Assembly (NCBI GenBank): GCA_963824885.1
Contig: CAWGQN010000002.1
Coordinates: 1-64,000 of the forward strand
Source of the DNA: CAWGQN01 sp963824885
Lineage (GTDB): Bacteria; Actinomycetota; Actinomycetes; Actinomycetales; Microbacteriaceae
Reading direction: 5' to 3'
Length of the DNA stretch: 64,000 nt
The notes under the pieces were generated by a model, which ran no database searches, was not told the DNA's origin, and worked only from the letters and a program-made list of their open reading frames with translations. Positions 17,643 to 25,536 of the stretch are shown one piece after another; position 1 is the first letter of the stretch, and the number at the start of each line of letters is the position of its first letter. The translations under genes and the position numbers were made by a program.

Positions 17643-19058
17643 TCACACCATCGCTTTCGGCTGGTTTCGTACCGTGTCCGAGATGCGCAAGAGTAATCCG
17701 GCAATGACCCAGTTTGCAACGAGAGACGAGCCACCCGCCGCCAAGAACGGGGTTGTGAGACCCGTCAGGGGCAACACGCGAGTGACCCCTCCAACGACGA
17801 TAAAAACCTGCAGCGCGACGGAAAACGCGAGAGCGACCGCGAGGAGCTTTCCAAAGTCGTCTTGCCCCGCAAAGCAGATTCGGAGGCCTCGCGATACAAA
17901 AAGGAGGTAAAGGCAAAGAATCACGATCACACCGACTAAACCGAGTTCTTCCCCGAGGCTTGCGATGATGTAGTCGCTTTGAGGAACCGGAGTGATGTCG
18001 GGGCGTCCCCGACCGAGTCCTGTTCCGATGAGGCCGCCATTTGCCAGTCCAAACAGTGCCTGAACAACTTGATAGCTTCCTCCTACAGCGTTATATGTGG
18101 CGTCGTTGAACGGGTCGAGCCAGTTGTCGATTCGCCCATTCACGTAGGAGAGAGTCTGGGCGGCGGCAAATGTACCACCCGCAAACAGCCCGAGGCCAAG
18201 AAGAACCCAACTCAAACGACCCGTTGCGACGTACAGCGTGACGAGAAACAGTCCGAAATACAGGAGTCCCGTCCCGAGGTCGTGTTGAAGAACAATGACT
18301 GACATTGAAAGCGCCCACACCACGACGATTGGCCCGAGGTCACGCAATCGGGGAAACCGCATGCCGAGTACCCTACGGCCGACCGATGACAATACCTCTT
18401 TGTTTCGAACGAGATAACCCGCGAAGAATACCGCGAGGGATATCTTCGCGATTTCGCCGGGTTGGAACGTACCAAATGGCCCAACGGTAATCCACACGCG
18501 CGCTCCTTGCTCTTCTCTGCCCAGTCCCGGAACGAGAGGGAGAAGCAACAGAACGACCGCCGCGAAACCGGCAACGTACGTGTATCGAAAGAGAACCCGG
18601 TAATTGCGCATCGCAAGGATTACCGCGATTGCGCACACGATGGCAATCCCGCTCCACACGATCTGGCGAATTGCGGCGCTTTTCCACCCACTATCGTCAT
18701 TCGCAATGTCGATTCGGTAGATCATTGCAATTCCCAGACCATTGAGCACCGTGGCGATGGGCAGAATAAACGGATCCGCGTTTTTGGCAACAAAGCGCAT
18801 TGCGATGTGCAAGCCAAAAACGAGGACCGATAGACTCGCCCCAAAAAACAGGAGGCCGCCGTCAATACGGCCGAGAGCCCCGAGTTGCACGAGCACCACG
18901 GCACCGGCATTGATGCTGCACGCAAAGATCAGCAATCCCAGCTCGCGATTACGAAGGCGCTGCGGCATGCGCAAAGCCTTCATGAGTTGAATTGGTCCCG
19001 TCTCTTCCGCGCGCGATGGGGCCGCCCCGGGCGAGGCGCGATTACCTGCTCGAGACAT
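17643..19058 (-). CDS. rodA: FtsW/RodA/SpoVE-family peptidoglycan glycosyltransferase
   Basis: This is a SEDS polymerase that makes glycan strands from lipid II in partnership with the downstream PbpA. The 471 residues contain about 12 membrane helices. Family signatures include VWITVGPFGTFQPGEIAKI, MSVIVLQHDLGTGLLYFG and QSDYIIASLGEELGLVG (conserved Asp/Glu loops), and GGSSLVANW at the end. The ATG at 19058 overlaps the pstP end by 17 bases; a start further in (MKALRMPQRL) is possible, as the first 25 residues are low-complexity. Confidence 0.95.
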   Translation of the reverse strand: MSRAGNRASPGAAPSRAEETGPIQLMKALRMPQRLRNRELGLLIFACSINAGAVVLVQLGALGRIDGGLLFFGASLSVLVFGLHIAMRFVAKNADPFILPIATVLNGLGIAMIYRIDIANDDSGWKSAAIRQIVWSGIAIVCAIAVILAMRNYRVLFRYTYVAGFAAVVLLLLPLVPGLGREEQGARVWITVGPFGTFQPGEIAKISLAVFFAGYLVRNKEVLSSVGRRVLGMRFPRLRDLGPIVVVWALSMSVIVLQHDLGTGLLYFGLFLVTLYVATGRLSWVLLGLGLFAGGTFAAAQTLSYVNGRIDNWLDPFNDATYNAVGGSYQVVQALFGLANGGLIGTGLGRGRPDITPVPQSDYIIASLGEELGLVGVIVILCLYLLFVSRGLRICFAGQDDFGKLLAVALAFSVALQVFIVVGGVTRVLPLTGLTTPFLAAGGSSLVANWVIAGLLLRISDTVRNQPKAMV

Positions 19059-20283
19059 CCGTTAACCTATTCACAATTTCGATAGCGGAGCCGAATGACT
19101 CACTGCTGAGGGTTTGCGTCACTTGCTTTTGTGCGAACGGACTCAGATTCGCAAGAGGAATCATGGTGTCGCGGGCCACGTGCGAGAGTTTGATCGGCCC
19201 CAAATCTTGTTGAACTCCCTGAAACACGATCACAGTCTTGCCGTCGGTGCCCACGAAGTAGCGGGACTGAGTCCACGAGTATCCGGCAAATATGAGTGCG
19301 ACAATCGCACCAATGACCACGACAATACCCGCGAGCCACACCATTCGGCGTCGGCGGGCTCGGCGCCGGTCTTCTTCGATGAGCTCGTCGAGGTAGTCTT
19401 CGGATTCTGGTTCAAAGTGGCTGGGAATCGTCGATGCCGCGCGCATCGTGTGAGATCGAAGCGTCGGCAGACGAATCGCGTGGCTGCGCGCGTCAGGAGC
19501 CTCGAAGGCGACGGGAGCCGCGGCGGACCCCACGACGAGAGGAGTCCCAACGGTCGTGTCGTCACCCGGGTCTGCCACGATAACGGTCACATTGTCGGGA
19601 GCGCCGCCATCGAGTGTAATTTGAATCAGGCGATTGGCAACGGCCTGAACCGGGAAGGGTCGAGTGAGTTCGTTTCGAATCCGCTCGGTTGAGATAACGC
19701 CACTCAATCCGTCCGAACACAAAAGCCATCGGTCACCGGGTACCGTATCGACAACGACGGTGTCGATTTCAGGAGATGAGTTGACGTCGCCCAGCACGCG
19801 CATGAGCACCGAGCGACGCGGGTGCGCGAGGGCCTCTTCCGGCGTGATCCGACCGCTCTCGACGAGCTTTTGCACGAACGTATGGTCGGTGGTTACTTGG
19901 ACGAGGTCCGCGTTGCGAAGTCGATAGATGCGAGAATCGCCGATGTGCGCGAGAACGACGTGGTTGCCGACTCGCAACAGCGCGCTGACCGTCGTGCCCA
20001 TGCCTGTGAGCTCGGGGTGGTCGACAACGGTTTTCGTGAGAACGACGTTCGCGGCAACGAGCGCGGCCTGAAGTGCCAGTTCGGCATCAGCCACCGATTC
20101 GTAGCGTTGATCAGTTTCGGATATTCGTTCCACCGCGAGAGCTGATGCGACGTCACCGCCCGCGTGTCCACCCATGCCATCGGCGACGACAAACAAATAT
20201 GTTCCCGCATAACCGGAATCTTGGTTGTTTGATCGGACCCGGCCCACATTAGAGACGGCCGCAATCGCAGTTGCACTTCCCAC
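19042..20283 (-). CDS. pstP: PP2C-family Ser/Thr phosphatase
   Basis: This phosphatase dephosphorylates PknA, PknB and their substrates. The 413 residues begin MGSATAIAAVSNVGRVRSNN. Metal-binding and catalytic motifs are NQDSGY, VADGMGGHAGGDVAS, GTTVSALL, HIGDSRIYRL, LLCSDGLSG and APDNVTVIVAD. A membrane helix follows at about residues 317-340 with an extracellular tail of about 70 residues, the normal PstP layout. It lies 8 bases after fhaB and overlaps rodA. Confidence 0.95.
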   Translation of the reverse strand: MGSATAIAAVSNVGRVRSNNQDSGYAGTYLFVVADGMGGHAGGDVASALAVERISETDQRYESVADAELALQAALVAANVVLTKTVVDHPELTGMGTTVSALLRVGNHVVLAHIGDSRIYRLRNADLVQVTTDHTFVQKLVESGRITPEEALAHPRRSVLMRVLGDVNSSPEIDTVVVDTVPGDRWLLCSDGLSGVISTERIRNELTRPFPVQAVANRLIQITLDGGAPDNVTVIVADPGDDTTVGTPLVVGSAAAPVAFEAPDARSHAIRLPTLRSHTMRAASTIPSHFEPESEDYLDELIEEDRRRARRRRMVWLAGIVVVIGAIVALIFAGYSWTQSRYFVGTDGKTVIVFQGVQQDLGPIKLSHVARDTMIPLANLSPFAQKQVTQTLSSESFGSAIEIVNRLTDVSSR

Positions 20284-20291
20284 TTCGATGC

Positions 20292-20828
20292 CTATCGCCT
20301 CAGCTCGAAGGTGGTTGCTCCAACTTTAATCGGAGTGTTGAGCGGAACGGGAGTAGGCACGGTCACTCGACGTCCATCAAGAAATGTTCCATTTGTCGAA
20401 TCAAGGTCTTGGATCATCCAGGTGTTATCCCACAGCATGAGTCTCGCGTGATGAGTTGACGTGTAGTCGTCTCGCAAGACCAACCCCGATTCGCTTGATC
20501 GACCAATCGTGAGTGGGTCGCGACCGAGTTCGACCGTCATGCCCTTTTTGGGCCCCGTGGAAATAACGAGGCGCGAGACAGTTCCGACGGCTTCGGTGAG
20601 TGCCGATTCAAAAGGAGATTCCGAGGGAAACGGATTCGCCGAAGCGGGCGCCCGGTTCGGCGCCGGATGCGACGGCATACTGGCGGCCGCACCCGTTTCT
20701 CCAACGGGAAGCTTGCGGGCTCGCGGGCCGAAGAGATCGGATCGTAACGAGTAGACGATCACGAACACGAAAACCCACAGCGCGCCAAGAATCGCAAAGC
20801 GCAAGAAAATGAGGGTCAGCTCACTCAT
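20292..20828 (-). CDS. fhaB: FHA domain protein FhaB/FipA-like
   Basis: This 178-residue protein has an N-terminal membrane helix (LTLIFLRFAILGALWVFVFV) and a C-terminal FHA domain that binds phosphothreonine. FHA motifs are LTIGRSSESGLVLRD, TSTHHARL and DLDSTNGTFLDGRRV. In mycobacteria the homologue is a PknA/PknB substrate acting at the septum. The ATG at 20828 overlaps the fhaA stop by four bases, so they are coupled. Confidence 0.92.
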   Translation of the reverse strand: MSELTLIFLRFAILGALWVFVFVIVYSLRSDLFGPRARKLPVGETGAAASMPSHPAPNRAPASANPFPSESPFESALTEAVGTVSRLVISTGPKKGMTVELGRDPLTIGRSSESGLVLRDDYTSTHHARLMLWDNTWMIQDLDSTNGTFLDGRRVTVPTPVPLNTPIKVGATTFELRR

Positions 20829-21562
20829 GACGGTTCCCAAAAATTGTCGATGACCGTTGTGCGGTCTCGTGCCTTTTCTTGCCGATGATCGGGAGCGGTC
20901 GCGCGGGGAACTTCACGATATGCGATGCGAGTGCGACCGATTGAGACGACCGAGTCGGGTTCGAGGGGTGCCGATTTTACGGGACGCCCGTCAAGTTGCG
21001 ATCCGTTGGTCGAGCCGAGATCGTTGACTTGCGCTCGTGTTCCATTCCAAAGAATCTCAATGTGTTTTCGAGAAATTCCCGGGTCATCGACGGTAATGTC
21101 CGCGTCGCGCCCGCGGCCAACGATTGTACGCGACCGAGTGATTGGATAGCGAGTAGCGCCAATATCGAGAACGGGCGCCCAATCGACCCTTCCCTCAGGG
21201 TTTTTCGACGTGACGACAACTGTTCCCAGCGACAGCGCGGAATCGACGATTAGGCTGAGAACGACCGGACCGGCAAACGCGTATCCTTGGTGGGCAGCGT
21301 GTTGCTCCGTCAGCTGAGTGAGTTCGTCGATCAACGTCGTTCCCAGGGCATCAAGGCGGGCATGATCGCTTCTCTCGAGTGCGATATCGAAGCGATTGGG
21401 AACCAAAATGCGCTCTCGAGAGACGACGACAGCTTTGATATCGAGCTCACGACGCAGCGCGGCGGCAATTTCAATCGGTTGCAACCCGGATCGAAAGGTC
21501 TTGGCAAACGCGCCATTGACGGCGCGTTCAAGACCTTTCTCGAAGTTGTCCAATAATCCCAC
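20825..21562 (-). CDS. fhaA: DUF3662 and FHA domain protein FhaA
   Basis: This is the first gene of the cell-wall signalling operon. The 245 residues comprise an N-terminal DUF3662 domain (MGLLDNFEKGLERAVNGAF, then SGLQPIEIAAALRREL) and a C-terminal FHA domain (IVGRGRDADITVDDPGISR, KHIEI, DLGSTNGSQLDG). In mycobacteria FhaA binds the phosphorylated pseudokinase domain of MviN and affects peptidoglycan synthesis. The promoter should be between 21563 and the divergent tRNA-Leu at 21742, but no boxes are called. Confidence 0.93.
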   Translation of the reverse strand: MGLLDNFEKGLERAVNGAFAKTFRSGLQPIEIAAALRRELDIKAVVVSRERILVPNRFDIALERSDHARLDALGTTLIDELTQLTEQHAAHQGYAFAGPVVLSLIVDSALSLGTVVVTSKNPEGRVDWAPVLDIGATRYPITRSRTIVGRGRDADITVDDPGISRKHIEILWNGTRAQVNDLGSTNGSQLDGRPVKSAPLEPDSVVSIGRTRIAYREVPRATAPDHRQEKARDRTTVIDNFWEPS

Positions 21563-21741
21563 CAGTATTTCCGATCTTATTCGTGACTAGGAGCATGTTA
21601 CTTGGCTACGCTGGCAATGATCATGTCGAGCCGTGAAATTGGCGACCGTCGCCGACGCATCCCGAACTCGAACCGCCGTAGTGACACGCTAACGCGCGTG
21701 CTACTCTCGCTGAGTTGGCACCGTGTGCGACGGTGCCGTCA

Positions 21742-21825
21742 GCGCGAGTGGCGGAATAGGCAGACGCGCACGGTTCAGGTCCGTGTGCCCGAAAGGGCGT
21801 GGGGGTTCAACTCCCCTCTCGCGCA
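21742..21825 (+). tRNA. tRNA-Leu (CAG)
   Basis: This 84-base class II tRNA has the acceptor stem GCGCGAG/CTCGCGC and discriminator A. The anticodon loop TTCAGGT gives CAG. A long variable arm (GTGCCCGAAAGGGCGT) and the T loop GGTTCAACTCC are clear. It lies just upstream of ctaA. Confidence 0.96.
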
Positions 21826-21843
21826 CGACGCGAGCGCACGACG

Positions 21844-22812
21844 GTGATCACGCCCTTCGCATGGATGGCGGAGCGAATCGTTTGTGACGCGCGCGCGCTC
21901 CGGGTTGCGGCAACAGCCGCGCTCGTGGCGAGCGTCCTGATTGTTGTCACCGGTGGGGTCGTTCGCCTCACCGGATCGGGTTTGGGGTGCCCTGAATGGC
22001 CCTCGTGCACGCCGGGAACTCTTGGTCCGACGGCTGAGATGGGTGTGCACGCTATCGTCGAGTTCGGAAACCGCCTCCTTACGGGTATTTTGTGCGGAGT
22101 CGTGGGCTGGCTCATCATTGTTGCTCGTTTGCAAGCGAATCCCTCACCCGGAATCACGCGGATGGCGTGGGCGCAATTATGGATTATCGTTCTCAACGCG
22201 ATGTTGGGTGGAATTACCGTGTGGGTGCGCCTGAATCCGTACATCGTGGCCGCGCACTTCATCGCGGCGTTCCTGCTCGTGACCGCGGCGGCAGTTGCTT
22301 GGCACCTCGCGTGGGGCCTCGGGCAATCGCGATCCCACGCGGGGTCGGTCATTGCGGCTCGGCTCGGCAGCGGTTTGGTGGCGTCGACGGCTCTGCTCAT
22401 TGTCGCGGGCACGATAGTAACGGGCGCGGGTCCGCACGCGGGTGACTCGGCCGTCGAACGGCTGTCGTTACCGTGGGAGTTTGCGACGGCGGTACACAGC
22501 GGTCTCGCGGTGCTCACCCTCATCATTGGGGGCATCCTTTGGGCGGTGGTCGCGATTGACGCGTCACACGCGATAGTGAAAAAGCGAATCGGCGCGTTCA
22601 TCTTTGTGGTTGTCGCTCAGGGCGCGATAGGAGTTATCCAGGTGGTCACGCATTTGGTGCCGCTCGTCGTCGTTCTGCACCTGCTCGGATCAACTTTAGT
22701 GTGGATCGGGGCTTTGCGGGTTTTTCTTGATTGCCGGCTTCAAGCGACTCGTGACGATCACAGTCGTCGCGATGCGCCCGACTTGGCCCTCAGAGAGGTG
22801 CGACAGGTCTAA
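21844..22812 (+). CDS. ctaA: Heme A synthase, COX15/CtaA family
   Basis: CtaA oxidises the C8 methyl of heme O to make heme A for cytochrome aa3 oxidase in the membrane. The protein has eight expected membrane helices. The family motif GGVVRLTGSGLGCPEWPSC (conserved Glu/Cys loop) is near residue 38, IVEFGNRLLTG supplies a heme-ligand-type His/Glu region, and TGAGPHAGDSAVERL and TVTHLVPL are typical of the second half. The start is taken as GTG 21844, after the tRNA; ATG 21865 is possible. It converges on the lasso operon and overlaps its last gene by four bases. Confidence 0.92.
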   Translation: MITPFAWMAERIVCDARALRVAATAALVASVLIVVTGGVVRLTGSGLGCPEWPSCTPGTLGPTAEMGVHAIVEFGNRLLTGILCGVVGWLIIVARLQANPSPGITRMAWAQLWIIVLNAMLGGITVWVRLNPYIVAAHFIAAFLLVTAAAVAWHLAWGLGQSRSHAGSVIAARLGSGLVASTALLIVAGTIVTGAGPHAGDSAVERLSLPWEFATAVHSGLAVLTLIIGGILWAVVAIDASHAIVKKRIGAFIFVVVAQGAIGVIQVVTHLVPLVVVLHLLGSTLVWIGALRVFLDCRLQATRDDHSRRDAPDLALREVRQV

Positions 22813-23891
22813 ACTCCGCGAAAATAGTCCAGCTCGTGAGAAGACACATAGATTGAAGGAGCCACGGTCGTCGCGGTGAGCTTTGTCGCGAGCCAGTGAA
22901 ACGGATTCTGGTCGCGGTCTGATGGTGCACGGTGTGACCGAGAGAGGAATTTCTCAACCCCGCGGATGTCGTCGGGGGCCACAATTCTTTTGAGATTTTC
23001 ACACGCAGACGCGGCGCCGTGTACGTATCGATTGAACGGCACATGAAGCGTGACATCGTCGGGGTGGCCGGGGTTCAACCTCGTCATACTCCAGCACAAC
23101 AAAGGCAACGTTCGACCAGGAATGAAGCGTGTGTCGCTACCGAGAAGCGCCGTGCACAACGCGGCCACGCTTCCGTCTCGGTATTGTGGGATCCTCGCCG
23201 CGCGCTGTTCTATTGTCGCGATTGTCGGTGCCGCCACGGTCGTGTACACCTTCGCTCGAGCGTGAACTCCCTCAATGAGGTCGAGGGAAAATATGGGCAC
23301 CAACTCGTGGGCCACAAGGTTCCCCGTCGATTCGAGCCACGCGCGCGAGGCCGTGTGACCGAGCCGATCCAGAGCTGTTTGCACTGCACGGCACGCCGAA
23401 TCAACCCCCTTCGCGACGGCGTCGAAATAGATTTTGATGACGGGTTTTTTTCCGGGTCGCAACGCGATACCCAAGCACAAGCCGAATGCGGCCTGGTCGC
23501 TATCGGGTTTGAAGAGATCGGAAACTGCCTCCGCCCGATCAAGAGAGACGAGATCGCGTTGTTCGAGCGCGCGCAGTGTCCTCCAGCCTCGCTCCCAACT
23601 GGCGGCCGCTGTCGGGGCGCCGGTCGGTTCTTGTGGTCGAAAGAAGAGACGCACGTCGCTTTTTGATCCCCGCAGGGTGATTGAATATTCGTACGAGATC
23701 GCGTGATTCGATGCGTCGGGTGAATCGAAACCGTTCGTCGTTGACGAATTCCCGTCAAAGAGAAGGCTCACGATATCGCGGATGGAAATCGGATACGTGT
23801 CTGGCGCACTAAAGATCTCCGCCAACCATTTCAGACCCTCGGTGGCTTGATCGACCGACAGCCGAGCCGGAGGGGGATTTTTTTTCGTCAT
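22809..23891 (-). CDS. ABBA/DMATS-type aromatic (indole) prenyltransferase
   Basis: This 360-residue soluble enzyme resembles the tryptophan dimethylallyltransferase family, which joins a prenyl diphosphate to an indole or phenol ring within a ten-strand barrel. Support comes from the repeated basic-X-aromatic strands that bind the diphosphate (VRLFFRP, KPVIKIYFDA, HARAKVYTTV) and the late TLHVPFNRYVH strand, and from overall length. It has no membrane segment or DDxxD motif, unlike UbiA enzymes. Its ATG overlaps the repaired dioxygenase frame by four bases, making it the last gene of the lasso-peptide operon. I infer that it prenylates Trp1, Trp4 or Tyr2 of the lasso core. An unlinked small-molecule substrate is the alternative. 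Confidence 0.8.
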   Translation of the reverse strand: MTKKNPPPARLSVDQATEGLKWLAEIFSAPDTYPISIRDIVSLLFDGNSSTTNGFDSPDASNHAISYEYSITLRGSKSDVRLFFRPQEPTGAPTAAASWERGWRTLRALEQRDLVSLDRAEAVSDLFKPDSDQAAFGLCLGIALRPGKKPVIKIYFDAVAKGVDSACRAVQTALDRLGHTASRAWLESTGNLVAHELVPIFSLDLIEGVHARAKVYTTVAAPTIATIEQRAARIPQYRDGSVAALCTALLGSDTRFIPGRTLPLLCWSMTRLNPGHPDDVTLHVPFNRYVHGAASACENLKRIVAPDDIRGVEKFLSRSHRAPSDRDQNPFHWLATKLTATTVAPSIYVSSHELDYFRGV

Positions 23892-24806
23892 GCCAAATCG
23901 GCGAGCGGCCGCGAGATTCTGACGGCGTCCGGCGCGTAAGGACGGACGTCCATGAGGGGATACATCTCTTCGGCGCGCTTAAGGGTTTCTTGGTTCCAAT
24001 ACGAGTGGCCCGGCGGAGGAAACCCGAGAACAGAGCGTTGCCTCGGTTCTAGTTGCCCGATCAGTTGCGAAAAAGTGTCCCACTGATCGGACGAGGGACG
24101 CATCGCCCACAAGTGCTTGTCCGTCCACAGGGCATCAGCCGAGTGATGAGTTAAAAAAGAGCGCGAGGCGACGACCGTCCTCATCGGTGAAGGCCGACCC
24201 GCGATGTACGAGATCACCCGCAAAGAGCAAGAGGGACCCTTTCTTGGCCTCGATTGGTCGTTGGCGCACATAGAGGTCGGGAAATTCTCCTTCGTCGTAG
24301 GTTGCTTGCTTGGCAGACGTCATTAAAGGCACGCCGACATCGCTCACGCGACCCACAATGTACGTTGGCGCGGTGCCGCGCGTGACGTCCGTCAGGTAAA
24401 GAATTCCAAAAAGGCGCCGATACGCGCCATCGGTCCGCGGGAAAACCAGGCTGTTCGCGCTCCACGCGTCGTTGTGCAATTTCTGATCGCGGGATTCTCC
24501 GTTTCGTGTTCCGTATTTTGCCTGGACGAACGCGCTCGTCAAGCGCAAATCGGCGTGATCAAGGAACCGATCAGCAATGTCGAGCATTCTCCCATCGAGA
24601 ACAAGGCGATTGAGATCGTTTGATGCGAACGGAAATGGAATCGCGTGGTTCAATTTCTCATCCACTGTCACGGCAGTGCTGTCAGGAACGGGAAAATACG
24701 AGTCCATCGCGGCGATAGCGGCCTCGAGAGCCGCGCCCTGAACAAAGTCGGGAAGAACGACGTAACCGTCGGCGGCGAGGGTGTCAGCGGTGTCGACGTC
24801 ACTCAT
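23888..24806 (-). CDS. Phytanoyl-CoA dioxygenase (PhyH)-like Fe(II)/2-oxoglutarate oxygenase, one frame break
   Basis: This enzyme would hydroxylate a substrate using iron and 2-oxoglutarate. The ATG at 24806 overlaps the B2 gene by four bases. Iron ligands are visible as HND in KLHNDAWSANS and His in LVHRGSAF, with a following Arg (GRRLAL) for 2-oxoglutarate. The frame hits a stop at 24135, but removing one base in the A6 run at 24153-24158 extends it through LTHHSADALWTDKHLW and RSVLGFPPPGHSYW to a stop at 23888. That stop overlaps the prenyltransferase ATG by four bases, like every other joint in this operon, so the long frame is probably the real one. A role in tailoring the lasso peptide is inferred. 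Confidence 0.78.
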
Positions 24807-25279
24807 CGCGCTGATTTTCTCTTGATAGCATCCGACGCGCGTGCGGCAACCGGATCGGGGCCCTGTTTTTCGAGGGGGACAAAGAGCGTCTTGTGAAAAC
24901 CATCGAGTTTTAAGAGCTCGCCAATCGGTTGCCCGGCGACTTCAATCCACGCGTGGGCGGCAAACGGTGCCATCGTGATTCCGGTCGCCCAATCGGGCCA
25001 CAATCCTCGAAGCCGCGCGAGGACGACCGTCGACAGTGATCGCTCGAGGCAATATTGGCCCGCGCACAAGGCGCTGACCGACACGACATCTCGTCTCGCC
25101 TGGAGCGCTTCGGCGACGGTCGGCGGCCGCGCTCCGCGCCTCGCGAAGAGCAGCACTCGCTCGAGCCTCGCCGGCGGGAGCTTTGCAAGAAGTCGTCCGA
25201 CGGCGACCGAAAATAGGGGTCGCGCGCGTCGACGCAACGGCAACCGCGAGCGCGGTTCCGACTCCATCTGAATGGTCAT
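24803..25279 (-). CDS. Lasso peptide biosynthesis B2 protein (leader peptidase)
   Basis: B2 is a transglutaminase-like cysteine protease that removes the precursor leader with help from B1. The 158 residues are typical for the stand-alone actinobacterial form. The catalytic Cys is in QYCLERSLSTVVLARL and the His in FAAHAWIEVAGQPIGE; a following Asp (LLKLDGF) may complete the triad. The start ATG at 25279 overlaps B1 by four bases. The N-terminal 30 residues are Arg-rich. Confidence 0.9.
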   Translation of the reverse strand: MTIQMESEPRSRLPLRRRARPLFSVAVGRLLAKLPPARLERVLLFARRGARPPTVAEALQARRDVVSVSALCAGQYCLERSLSTVVLARLRGLWPDWATGITMAPFAAHAWIEVAGQPIGELLKLDGFHKTLFVPLEKQGPDPVAARASDAIKRKSAR

Positions 25280-25536
25280 TTTTCGACCAGCAAGCCCGAT
25301 TGGCGAAGCTCGCCAACGAGCCGCTCGATATCCGCGGATGCGCGCGGGAGATCCCCAGGATTTTTCGTTTCTCCGCGCGAAATGACCTCGGTGAGCTCGT
25401 GGCCGTCAAGAAGATCCGTCACAATTCGAGCGCCACTTCTATTGAGCCGAAAGTATCGACCCGATGTCTTGTTGAGGAGAACCATTCCCGATTCTCCCGC
25501 GGTCAGTGACACCGATTTTGCCAATTGCCACGTCAC
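25276..25536 (-). CDS. Lasso peptide biosynthesis B1 protein (PqqD-like RRE)
   Basis: This 86-residue RiPP recognition element binds the leader peptide and presents it to B2 and C. The PqqD-like pattern is clear: MVLLNKTSGRYFRLNRSGAR, then IVTDLLDG, and a C-terminal helix VGELRQSGLLVEK. It overlaps the cyclase stop by four bases and the B2 start by four. A split B1/B2 is the normal state in Gram-positive lasso clusters. Confidence 0.92.
   Translation of the reverse strand: MTWQLAKSVSLTAGESGMVLLNKTSGRYFRLNRSGARIVTDLLDGHELTEVISRGETKNPGDLPRASADIERLVGELRQSGLLVEK

Noticed and set aside
16256..17707. Long 483-codon open frame on the plus strand
   Set aside because: It is antisense to pbpA, which has all three transpeptidase boxes. 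The antisense translation is Arg/Cys-rich with no family pattern.
21563..21741. Small regulatory RNA or riboswitch before tRNA-Leu
   Set aside because: No stable conserved fold was found by eye; the gap is adequately explained by divergent promoters.
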